56,620 bases of DNA, taken from positions 1 to 56,620 of the forward strand of contig JAHHHE010000008.1 in NCBI GenBank assembly GCA_019359535.1, in the 5' to 3' direction. The notes below the pieces were generated by a model. The model saw nothing but the letters and a program-made list of their open reading frames with translations, made no database searches and was not told the DNA's origin. Of the stretch, positions 1 to 7,422 are shown piece by piece (position 1 is the stretch's first letter; every line of letters begins with the position of its first letter). This DNA is from Gloeocapsa sp. UFS-A4-WI-NPMV-4B04 (lineage in GTDB: Bacteria; Cyanobacteriota; Cyanobacteriia; Cyanobacteriales; Chroococcidiopsidaceae). The position numbers and the translations under genes are program-made.

Positions 1-129
1 TCGACGGAGCATTCATAGTTCTTCTAGACTAATCATGAGGGCAAATCAGGCTTGAGATTTTGGTATTTTCAGCCTATCGGGTTTGCCCCTTTCTTGTCTC
101 GATCCTTAACCCGAACTGACGTTAATTTA

Positions 130-597
130 ATGAAAGTACAAAACGTAATCCGCACATTTGTTGGATTAAACATGGCGATCTCCGGGCTTTTGATTGGTTT
201 TTCTCCCGCAATGGCAGCCAGTACCAACCTTGCAGACAAATCTGAATCTGTATCCCCATCATCCATTTTGATTGCTCAAGAAGCTGATGATGAAATTGAT
301 GTAGCAGCTCTCGAAGAAGCCGCCGAGCAGATGGAACAAGCGGCAGAGGCTTTGCAAGCAGCAGATGAGTCGGAAGATGATGCAGAAGAAGAAGAATTTT
401 TTGAAATAGCTATAGCTTCTATGAATGCTGCTGCTGATTCTTTAGAGTTAGCAGGTATTCCTGATGCTGCCGCAGCTATGGATAATTTTACAAATGCTGT
501 GGCAGCAGCAGATACAGCTGAAACTGAGGAAGAAGAACAAGAATATATAGATGCAGCCGAAGCTGCGATTGATAATCTAGAAGCTGCTCTTAAGTAA
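130..597 (+). CDS. Small secreted acidic protein, function unknown
   Basis: A 155-residue protein with a clear signal peptide: charged start MKVQ, a hydrophobic core around residues 8-25 and an AxA-type cut near GFSPAMAAS. The mature part is very acidic and rich in Ala, Glu and Asp (runs such as DDAEEEEFFEIA) and is predicted to be mostly helical. I chose the ATG at 130 because the frame upstream (TTG at 52) adds a non-signal-like leader. I recognise no family. It is followed by another small secreted protein on the same strand 90 bp downstream. Confidence 0.6.
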   Translation: MKVQNVIRTFVGLNMAISGLLIGFSPAMAASTNLADKSESVSPSSILIAQEADDEIDVAALEEAAEQMEQAAEALQAADESEDDAEEEEFFEIAIASMNAAADSLELAGIPDAAAAMDNFTNAVAAADTAETEEEEQEYIDAAEAAIDNLEAALK

Positions 598-687
598 GTG
601 AAAGTATAAATTTGACAACTCGTGGTACTTGATATCTATCAAGTACCATTGACATTGCTCAGAGCCATACCAAAAAAATTTACAATT

Positions 688-1071
688 ATGAAAATTCTTA
701 ACCTATATAAAGTTGCTACCTCTGTTGTGTTCATTTCAGCATCTAGCTTCCTGTTAGCTGGCAGTGCTTGGGCGCAACAATCTCAAGACCCCAGCGATCA
801 GGTAAAGATACAGAATAATAGCGTATGCTCATTCATTACTGGCAATAACGTTAATATTCGCAGCGCTCCTGGCAATCACTCTCAGGTCATTACTCGAATT
901 AATAGAGGTGATGGTGTAAGAGCTACACAGAGGAAGGGCAAGTGGGTAATGATCACGGCAAAAGTCTTTGGGTACCCTCCCAATGAAAGCTTTAAACCGC
1001 TTAATGGCTGGGTATCTAATGCTTATATCAACGGATGTTCAGAAGATAAGTTTGATATGTGGCGTAATTAA
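688..1071 (+). CDS. Secreted bacterial SH3 (SH3b) domain protein
   Basis: A 127-residue exported protein. Residues 1-29 form a signal peptide ending at AGSAWAQQ. The rest is one SH3b (SH3 type 3) domain with the typical signature NNVNIRSAPGNHSQV followed by a short strand ending in GKWVMI and a closing GWVSNAYI. SH3b domains usually bind cell-wall or surface ligands; the ligand here is unknown. The start at 688 puts the basic MKILNLYK directly before the hydrophobic core; upstream in-frame codons would spoil the signal peptide. Two or more cysteines (VCSF, NGCS) may form a disulfide outside the cytoplasm. Confidence 0.75.
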   Translation: MKILNLYKVATSVVFISASSFLLAGSAWAQQSQDPSDQVKIQNNSVCSFITGNNVNIRSAPGNHSQVITRINRGDGVRATQRKGKWVMITAKVFGYPPNESFKPLNGWVSNAYINGCSEDKFDMWRN

Positions 1072-1090
1072 GCTCAAATCATTACAGCAC

Positions 1091-1116
1091 CTAAAACAAG
1101 CGATCGCTTGTTTTGT
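1091..1116 (+). terminator. Palindromic terminator built on a HIP1 site
   Basis: A perfect 22-bp palindrome at 1093-1114 (AAAACAAGCGA and its complement) centred on GCGATCGC, 22 bp after the SH3b gene stop. Its 3' arm ends in TTTT, so the transcript would form a hairpin with a short U tract. Confidence 0.45.
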
Positions 1117-1642
1117 AATTAATAGAATTTAAACGAGTTTTTTGTAGCAGTTGTTGTCTTTCCTCAAAGTCGCGAAGGCTATTTTTTATTCTTCAAGCGC
1201 CTTGTCCAGCATCACGCGACAACTGCATAGCGTCAGCCTCAATACCCAATAACTTAAGGGTACGAGGAATGCTGCTAATACTTCTTTTAAGGGTTGATAG
1301 CCGCCGCATGGGAGAGTGCGATCGCGTCACGTAATGTCTGCACGAACTACAATTTAAGAGCATAAGTTGAAGTACCCAGTTCAAGCAATCTCTGGCGGGG
1401 CAATTCCTGGCTGACACAAATACCGATAATGTCGAATGCGCTACAGTACCTTTTGATGTCATTCAGTTATTGGTATTGATAAATTAATAGTATCTTGTCA
1501 TATTAGCTAGAATTTTGCTTGTTTCTAAAGCTGGATATAAAATATATTAAATTAATCTAGCTTCTAGGATTTTATTTGAATAAATATTATATTAAACAAG
1601 CGTAGTAATATCAAAATATATAATTATCCAAAAACTAAACAA
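1117..1642. other. Non-coding stretch, possibly with decayed gene remnant on minus strand
   Basis: About 525 bp with no convincing intact gene. On the minus strand between roughly 1190 and 1462, readable pieces occur in different frames (for example LRDAIALSHAAAINP in one frame and RTLKLLGIEADAMQL in another), which would fit a small gene broken by frameshifts, but I cannot name a family. The part from 1463 to 1642 is strongly AT-rich and probably carries the promoter of the next gene. Confidence 0.3.
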
Positions 1643-2080
1643 ATGCAGATAACAAATGAAGTAATTGAAGTAAAAACAGATCCAGGCATCTGTATTTATA
1701 ACATTACTTCTCAGATAGTGAACCTCCTTGATATCACCTCCATAGAAAATGGGCAAGTTTTAGTATTTTCTCAACACACAACAACGGCTTTAGCTATTAA
1801 TGAAAATGAAGAAAGATTGCTAGAAGATGTTAAAAGACATTTAACTTTGCTAGCATCTCCTTCCGCCAAATATTTACATAATGATCTTCACTTGAGAGAT
1901 ATTCCCCCTGATGAACCAATAAATGCCCATTCTCATCTGATGGCATTAATGCTTAGTACAAGTGAAGTGATCCCAATTGTAGATCGTAAATTGGCTTTGG
2001 GTACTTGGCAATCTGTGCTATTTTTCGAGTTGGATGGGCCTCGAAAAAGAACTGTGTTTATTCAAATTACTGGTGAGTAA
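1643..2080 (+). CDS. YjbQ/UPF0047 family protein (secondary thiamine-phosphate synthase-like)
   Basis: A 145-residue single-domain protein of the YjbQ (UPF0047) family. The family signatures are present: HTTTALAINENE near residue 46, NAHSHLMALML near residue 93, and the C-terminal GTWQSVLFFELDGPR. The conserved histidines and the Glu after them form the putative metal/phosphate site. Family members have weak thiamine-phosphate synthase activity in E. coli, but the physiological role is not settled. Length matches the family. The ATG at 1643 lies in an AT-rich leader without a strong ribosome binding site. Confidence 0.9.
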   Translation: MQITNEVIEVKTDPGICIYNITSQIVNLLDITSIENGQVLVFSQHTTTALAINENEERLLEDVKRHLTLLASPSAKYLHNDLHLRDIPPDEPINAHSHLMALMLSTSEVIPIVDRKLALGTWQSVLFFELDGPRKRTVFIQITGE

Positions 2081-2126
2081 AATAATGTAAGTATTGATCA
2101 GAGGCACTTTAAACAATTTAGAAAGA

Positions 2127-2429
2127 ATGATCACCCTAGATGAATTTAGGCAATTGATTGCAGAAAAAGCGGAAAAATATCCCTCCTCTCTGCCATTACC
2201 CTTGCAAGCACTCTGGTATGATCAAGTAGAAGGCTGGGAAAAAGCTCATCAAATTCTGGGAGATGGAACTGATTCTGACAGTGCGTGGGTTCATGCCTAC
2301 CTACACCGCAAAGAAGGTGATTCCTCCAACGCCCGTTATTGGTATAGGCAAGCCGGACGCTCAGAGTCGCAAGCAGAGTTTGATCAGGAATGGGAACAGA
2401 TTGCTAGGCATTTACTAGAGAAAGTTTAG
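2127..2429 (+). CDS. Conserved cyanobacterial hypothetical protein
   Basis: About 100 residues, soluble, no signal peptide or membrane segment. The motif HAYLHRKEGDSSNARYWYRQ in the C-terminal half is the most distinctive part; it resembles an uncharacterised protein common in cyanobacteria and reads like a short helical-repeat protein. ATG at 2127 is chosen over a TTG at 2094. It follows yjbQ by 46 bp on the same strand and may be co-transcribed. No function can be assigned. Confidence 0.65.
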   Translation: MITLDEFRQLIAEKAEKYPSSLPLPLQALWYDQVEGWEKAHQILGDGTDSDSAWVHAYLHRKEGDSSNARYWYRQAGRSESQAEFDQEWEQIARHLLEKV

Positions 2430-2505
2430 CCTGTGAAGCTTGTAAATTCACATCTTATTAGTTACGTAGCCTGTTAATCTAGATTATCCTGCCCCACGCG
2501 GAACT

Positions 2506-3108
2506 ATGGATCTCAACAGGCAACGTTATAAATTATTGAATAGTAAGCGACGAGCTAGAGGCAGGTCTTTTCGCTGTCTGATCTTAGTTCTACCGCTTGT
2601 GCTTTGGCTAGGCAACAAGGAAGTTAAAAGCTACTTTCAAAAACCCCAAGCTGTGCTAGTTTTAGGTGGTTCAACTGCGGCTTTAGAAAGAGAGAAGTTT
2701 GCCGCGAAATTTGCGCTTCAGTATCCAGATTTACCGATTTGGGTGTCTGGGGGTAGCCCAAATCAGAGATATACCAAACGAGTATTTGCTAAAGCTGGCA
2801 TTGATCCGAGTCGTTTGCGCTTAGACTATCAAGCCGTAGATACGGTAACGAACTTCACCACGTTGGTAGATGATTTACAAGCTAGAGGAATTCATAGCGT
2901 CTATTTGATTACGTCTGACTACCATATGCGCCGCGCTAGGATTATTGGAGAAATTGTTTTAGGTAGTCGGGGAATTGATTTCAAGGCTGTAAGAGTACCA
3001 TCTGATCGAGCGCCAGAATCAATTGAAAAAGCTATCCGCGACGGAGGTAGAGCTATAGTTTGGTTACTAACTGGTCATACAGGTGCTAGTATTTCTAGGC
3101 GCGATTAA
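2506..3108 (+). CDS. YdcF/DUF218 family protein, membrane-anchored
   Basis: A 200-residue protein. Residues 20-40 (FRCLILVLPLVLWLG) form one N-terminal membrane anchor. The rest is a DUF218/YdcF domain: AVLVLGGS at the first strand, PIWVSGG, DTVTNF and the diagnostic ITSDYHMRRAR. Related domains occur in ElyC and SanA, which act in envelope homeostasis; the enzymatic activity is unknown. The domain is close to the usual length and looks intact. The gene stands alone, convergent with the DUF2288 gene. Confidence 0.88.
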   Translation: MDLNRQRYKLLNSKRRARGRSFRCLILVLPLVLWLGNKEVKSYFQKPQAVLVLGGSTAALEREKFAAKFALQYPDLPIWVSGGSPNQRYTKRVFAKAGIDPSRLRLDYQAVDTVTNFTTLVDDLQARGIHSVYLITSDYHMRRARIIGEIVLGSRGIDFKAVRVPSDRAPESIEKAIRDGGRAIVWLLTGHTGASISRRD

Positions 3109-3140
3109 AGGCTCGCGCATTCTTAAGGCAACGCACTATT

Positions 3141-3440
3141 CTATACGCTGTGAGTTTTTTCTTGTATAAGTACATACGGCTGCACTATTAGGCTATTAAA
3201 TCGCTTATTGCGATCGCTATTCCAATGCGACATTTGCTCTGGTGAAGGTTTGGCAATCAACTGTTCACTAATCCAATTTTGGACAATTGAAACTTTATCA
3301 CTAGCGATCGCCTCTCCAACATCCACTAAATCCAGTCCAGCCGCTACCACAACCACAGCATCTCGTTGAACGTGAGGAATCAGCCATCCCCACTCCGCTT
3401 CATCTAAGTCTTCTAATAATTGTGTTCTTAAATCCTGCAT
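3141..3440 (-). CDS. DUF2288 domain protein
   Basis: A 99-residue soluble protein matching the DUF2288 family along its whole length. Signatures are LDEAEWGWLIPHVQRDAVVV near the N-terminus, WISEQLIAKPS in the middle, and FNSLIVQPYVLIQ at the end. The family is common in cyanobacteria and proteobacteria; its function is unknown. The end overlaps no neighbour; it faces the YdcF gene convergently. Confidence 0.85.
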   Translation of the reverse strand: MQDLRTQLLEDLDEAEWGWLIPHVQRDAVVVVAAGLDLVDVGEAIASDKVSIVQNWISEQLIAKPSPEQMSHWNSDRNKRFNSLIVQPYVLIQEKTHSV

Positions 3441-3519
3441 TGTTAGAAAATTCTGTTTGCCTATATATTTATTTTACTTGAGCATGGTCAATTAAATAAA
3501 TATCTTTAATTTCAGCTAG

Positions 3520-4557
3520 CTAAGATTCTGCTTTCATTTCATCAATTTCAAACAAAGTAACGGCTACTCCAGCAATAGGAATAGCAATAAAAATGCCTAA
3601 TAATCCTGCTACTCTTGCGCCTATTAGTAGCGCAAGAAATACTACTACAGGATTAAGATTTAATGAATTTTGCATAATTCGAGGTGAAATTAAATTGTCT
3701 TGGATCTGCTGAAGTACAATACAAGCTGCTAATACTTTTAGAGCTAACCAAACACTTTGAGATAACACAATTAGAGAAATTACACTGATTCCTAATGTTG
3801 CTCCAATACCCGGAATCATGTCAAGAATTCCTACTATAATGGCTAAAACTAATGGAAAAGGTACTCTTAAAATTAAGAAAACCATAAAAGTAGATATTGT
3901 TAGAAATAAAGTTAAAATCAGTTGTCCTCTAAAAAATCCTAAAAAGTTGCGCTTTATAATAGCTGTAAATCTACTACGGCGCTGTCTAGGTACAATTTTA
4001 AGGATGAGTTCCCAAAGCTTTTCTCCATCTAAGAGCATAAAAAAAGCGATAACTGCAATTAATATAAAAGTTACAAAATTAGTAAGAATAGTTTGTAAAA
4101 TAACTAAACTTGCCCCAAGACTGGCTATAGCTTGATTCCGCACTTGACCTTCAAGCGCATTTAAATTTATCTCAATATTCCGATTCCGAAAGAACTCTTC
4201 TATCCGCTCTAATATAGGTGTTAAAGAGTTCAAAAATACAGTTACACTATCAATTAATTGTTGTCCTTGAGATACAACTGCTAAACCTACGGTTATTGTA
4301 ATGCCTCCAAGAAACACAATACTTAGTAAGAACACAAAAATAACTGCTACGCTGTGAGGCAAAAAACGACGCAACCATCGTACAGGATAACTAAGTAAAA
4401 AAGCTAAAATTGCTGCGAATGTAAAGATCACAATTACAGCTTCAAAGTATGCTAAAAGCGTTACTAGGGCCCACCCAGAAGTAAACATTAGCAAAAAGCG
4501 TACCAATGCCAGATTGTTCAGTCGTTGCCAGATATTATCGGCAGAAGGTTCACTCAT
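3520..4557 (-). CDS. AI-2E family transporter (PerM/YdiK-type permease)
   Basis: A 345-residue integral membrane protein with about eight hydrophobic segments in the AI-2E exporter arrangement: two N-terminal helices, a longer soluble stretch around residues 95-140 (IEEFFRNRNIEINLN), and a cluster of helices to the C-terminus. The family motif PGIGATLG (IPGIGATLGI) and the segment QQIQDNLISPRIM near residue 285 are diagnostic. Members have been linked to autoinducer-2 export or to Na+(Li+)/H+ antiport; the substrate here is unknown. Start at 4557 gives the cytoplasmic leader MSEPSADNIWQRLNNLALVRF, usual in cyanobacterial homologues. Confidence 0.88.
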   Translation of the reverse strand: MSEPSADNIWQRLNNLALVRFLLMFTSGWALVTLLAYFEAVIVIFTFAAILAFLLSYPVRWLRRFLPHSVAVIFVFLLSIVFLGGITITVGLAVVSQGQQLIDSVTVFLNSLTPILERIEEFFRNRNIEINLNALEGQVRNQAIASLGASLVILQTILTNFVTFILIAVIAFFMLLDGEKLWELILKIVPRQRRSRFTAIIKRNFLGFFRGQLILTLFLTISTFMVFLILRVPFPLVLAIIVGILDMIPGIGATLGISVISLIVLSQSVWLALKVLAACIVLQQIQDNLISPRIMQNSLNLNPVVVFLALLIGARVAGLLGIFIAIPIAGVAVTLFEIDEMKAES

Positions 4558-4707
4558 TTCCTATCCAAGTTAAATACTTTACACGCAGTATGAATTTAAT
4601 AACTCACTATAGATAACATCAAGCTTCTATAAAGGAAAGAGTAATATTTGACAACAAGCCAGTTTGTGTTTACGCACTTTCCATAGTGTATTAGCAATCT
4701 TTTAGAC

Positions 4708-5346
4708 TCAACGCCCTAAATCATGTAATGCCTTAATTGCTGTGGCACACTGCTGAGTAACAGCTTGCAACTCATCCCGATTTGTAGAACTGGGAGCAGC
4801 AATTACCTCTCCAATTCGCACAGTAATAGGGACTGGTAGAGGTATCGCAGAACCTTGCTTAAAAATTTTGTGAGTTCCCCACAAACTAACTGGTAGTAGT
4901 GGCGCTTTTGCCTTCGCAGCAATCAGCGCAGCACCGAGTTTGGGGTCTGTGATCCGTCCATCTGGCGTGCGAGTCCCTTCTAAGAAAACACCTGTAGCCC
5001 AGCCATTTTCAAGATACTGGAGCGCTGAACGAATAGCACTGCGATCAGCGGCTCCTCGGCTCACTGGGTAAGCGCCATACGCCTGAATTGCTTGCCCTAA
5101 AATCGGGATATTAAACAATTCTTCCTTTGCCATATAAGCAACAGGTCGCCCTACACAACAAGAAAGAATTGGCGGGTCAAAGTCACTAGCATGATTGCTG
5201 ACAACCACTATTGGCCCCTGTTGAGGTACATTTTCAGCACCATAAGTACGACCGCGTAAGTAAACTTGGAGCGTAGGATTAACGATTGACCACTTAAATA
5301 GGTGGTAGAGTAGCAGGCTGATAAACGGTTCGCGGCTTTTAGTCAT
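4708..5346 (-). CDS. plsC: 1-acyl-sn-glycerol-3-phosphate acyltransferase
   Basis: A 212-residue acyltransferase that converts lysophosphatidate to phosphatidate in membrane lipid synthesis. The PlsC motifs are all there: NHASDFDPP (HX4D catalytic box, near residue 51), the substrate motif GAYPVSRG near residue 91, FLEGTR near residue 120, and the later PVSLWGTHK. No large N-terminal membrane segment is seen, typical of the short cyanobacterial enzymes. It lies downstream of fabD on the same strand, a known fatty-acid/phospholipid pairing, although a 550-bp insert with an IS-like remnant now separates them. Confidence 0.92.
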   Translation of the reverse strand: MTKSREPFISLLLYHLFKWSIVNPTLQVYLRGRTYGAENVPQQGPIVVVSNHASDFDPPILSCCVGRPVAYMAKEELFNIPILGQAIQAYGAYPVSRGAADRSAIRSALQYLENGWATGVFLEGTRTPDGRITDPKLGAALIAAKAKAPLLPVSLWGTHKIFKQGSAIPLPVPITVRIGEVIAAPSSTNRDELQAVTQQCATAIKALHDLGR

Positions 5347-5354
5347 AAAGTTTT

Positions 5355-5808
5355 GCGGGAGTGTGGAAACCGAGCGTCTTTAGACCTCGGAGGAAACACG
5401 ACACGAGCTGTTTTAACCGCCGTTAGATATGTTAGAATTAATACAGACACTTTGACCTTCAAGAATAGGTGAGACTCCTAACAATTGGACGTTGTAGTTA
5501 AAAGGCGGTTAACTGAAATAGCTAACTCAGTATCTGTAGATACTCTACCTCTAGCCTCTATAAGCAAAGACTTTGAAGTGAGTGAATCAAACAAACTAAA
5601 AGTAGACTCAATGTCTTTCGGGACGGAGAGAGTAGGGGCGCTTTGACTACGCCCTAATGCAGAAAACCGCTTTGCTAGTGCTGTGTTCGGGGTACTTGTG
5701 CCTGAGTACGACATCGTGGGGTAAAGATGAGTGAGTATGGTTGCAGTTGTGATCACGGGGTCTTAACTCTTTAGAATCCCATCGGCTTTTAGCCGTGGGA
5801 GTGTCAAA
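5355..5808. mobile_element. Remnant or non-autonomous IS200/IS605-type element (transposase-less)
   Basis: About 450 bp between plsC and fabD bounded by two bulged hairpins. The left one (5370-5390) is CCGAG, bulged C, GTCT, TT loop, AGAC, CTCGG. The right one (5777-5800) is TCCCA, bulged T, CGGCT, TTT loop, AGCCG, TGGGA, followed by GTGTCAAA. Subterminal hairpins with an unpaired base are the hallmark of IS200/IS605 ends, and the right sequence resembles the tail of cyanobacterial tnpB elements, where the guide (omega) RNA scaffold lies. No TnpA or TnpB is recognisable inside; short open stretches occur on both strands but match nothing I know. Boundaries are approximate. Confidence 0.5.
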
Positions 5809-5866
5809 GCAGATTAAAAGATGGGGAAATAGGGAAATGAGGAGATGCAGAGATAAGGAGATATTA

Positions 5867-5893
5867 CCCTAGCCCCTAGCCCCTGATCCCTAG
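5867..5893. repeat. Short heptamer array CCCTAGC
   Basis: CCCTAGC twice, then CCCTGAT and CCCTAG, in 7-bp phase directly next to the fabD stop codon. This is a short tandem repeat of the heptamer type common between cyanobacterial genes. Confidence 0.6.
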
Positions 5894-6808
5894 TTAGTTG
5901 GTCAAGTCTGCCGTACTACTGACGTTTTCAAAGATTAAGTTAGGGTAGCTACGTTTAATTAAACCAGTTAGCACTGTGCCAGGGCCAATTTCTACGACTC
6001 GCTCAATACCTTCAGCTACTAATCTTTCGGCAGTTTCTCTCCACCTTACTGAGCCAGTGATTTGACGACTCAAGCGTTCTTTTAAAACAGCAGCATCAAC
6101 AGATGGTATGGGTTCTACATTAGAAAGCACTGGCACTTGGGCCGAATTAAATGAAACAGAATTCAAAACTTCCTCAAACTCAGTTGCTGCTGCTGCCATT
6201 AAAGGTGAATGAAAAGCACCTGACACATTCAAAGGAATAGCACGTTTGGCTTTAACTTTGGATAGCACCGCTTCTACAGCAGTGGGAGTACCGGAAATTA
6301 CAACCTGAGCTGGGCTATTATCATTAGCAAGCACTACGTCTGGCGTTTGTTGGATTTGCTGTTCTAACTGTTCGCGGTTAAAGCCAATTAAAGCAGCCAT
6401 CATGCCACCAGCAGCACTGTCCATTAGTTCTGCTCGACGCTTAATTAGGCGTAAACCAGTTGCCCAGTCAAAAACTCCAGCGACATAAAGGGCGATATAT
6501 TCTCCTAGACTGTGACCCGCTACTAAATTGGGTTGATATCCGCGATCGCGCATCAAGTCCGCCAAAATACTTTCTACAAGATAAAGGCTTGGCTGCGTAT
6601 ACAGCGTGCGCGATAACTTATCTTCACTTTGGCAGATTTCAGCTACAGACCAGCCCAAAATGTCTTCAGCTTGGGTAAATTTATCTTTAGCATCGCTTAT
6701 GTCTAATAAATCCGCTCCCATACCGATCGCCTGGGAACCCTGCCCCGGAAATATCCAAACTGTTTTAGGGCTAGGGTTGTGGCTATCAGTTATCTGTTGC
6801 ATACTCAC
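5894..6808 (-). CDS. fabD: Malonyl-CoA:ACP transacylase
   Basis: A 304-residue enzyme that moves malonyl from CoA to acyl carrier protein for fatty-acid elongation. Visible motifs: FPGQGSQ at residue 20 (oxyanion-hole Gln), the nucleophile elbow GHSLGEY near residue 99 (catalytic Ser), GAFHSPLM near residue 202 (catalytic His), and VEIGPGTVLTGLIKR near the C-terminus. Length matches the family. plsC lies downstream on the same strand; fabH, often upstream in cyanobacteria, is not in this window, the upstream 600 bp being non-coding. Confidence 0.95.
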   Translation of the reverse strand: MSMQQITDSHNPSPKTVWIFPGQGSQAIGMGADLLDISDAKDKFTQAEDILGWSVAEICQSEDKLSRTLYTQPSLYLVESILADLMRDRGYQPNLVAGHSLGEYIALYVAGVFDWATGLRLIKRRAELMDSAAGGMMAALIGFNREQLEQQIQQTPDVVLANDNSPAQVVISGTPTAVEAVLSKVKAKRAIPLNVSGAFHSPLMAAAATEFEEVLNSVSFNSAQVPVLSNVEPIPSVDAAVLKERLSRQITGSVRWRETAERLVAEGIERVVEIGPGTVLTGLIKRSYPNLIFENVSSTADLTN

Positions 6809-6990
6809 GTAATACTTAAATTCTCTTCTAGATGATCATTCTCTCATCAAACACTGAAACTTTTATTTAATCTTTTAATAATTACACACCGATATAGTAT
6901 TGCAATATTCATCAGCAGATAACAGACATAAGCGCCAACTATTTAACTTTGTTATTATTGTCCTTGCTCATACCTAATTATTAAATGCTT

Positions 6991-7160
6991 ATGAAAGAAC
7001 TTATCCTTACCCTGGATAAAAGTGATTGGAGGATATCAAGTATTGATCAAACAATTGAATTAATATAAATGTCAATGTCTTTTGAGTAGAATTAGCTGGT
7101 CTTGTTAATGCAGGAAAAACAGCTTTGATTAATATTTTCGTTAAGGCAATGAACCAGTAA
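6991..7160 (+). pseudogene. Possible decayed P-loop GTPase fragment in a 614-bp gene-free region
   Basis: The stretch 6809-7422 holds no intact gene. Within it, frame +7089 to 7160 reads ELAGLVNAGKTALINIF, an excellent Walker A motif of the Arf/Roc-like small GTPase type (usual form GLDNAGKTTLL), ending at a TAA and preceded by an in-frame TGA. Just upstream, 6991-7068 is an open 25-codon piece starting MKELILTLDKSDWRI. This looks like the 5' remains of a small GTPase gene disrupted by stops. The Walker A match is seen in the sequence; the decay story is inference, and chance similarity cannot be excluded. Confidence 0.35.
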
Positions 7161-7422
7161 GACAAGATTACAAGTAAATAAATGCAGTAACACTTTAGCG
7201 ATCGCTTGTTGCTACTAGAAAATTAGCTTGACAAATCAGAAATTTATGGCTGCGGTTGTATTGTTTGTTTTTATATATCTAAGAAGCAGCTTAACTTAAG
7301 TAAGATAAGCGGAGAAAACATAAGTTTGGGCAGGTTACTATCAACACCTGTTATAAAAACTAAATTTTCATAACTTCAAGCACTATGCTCTGAAAAAGTC
7401 AGCACTTGTTATTACCTACACA

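Noticed and set aside
1193-1462. 89-codon minus-strand frame as an intact gene
   Set aside because: No recognisable domain, an odd Cys/Ser/Arg-rich composition, and protein-like pieces in other frames; kept only as a possible remnant.
5478-5756. 92-codon minus-strand frame inside the IS-like region
   Set aside because: No match to a known protein; it lies within the element bounded by bulged hairpins and has no ribosome binding site.
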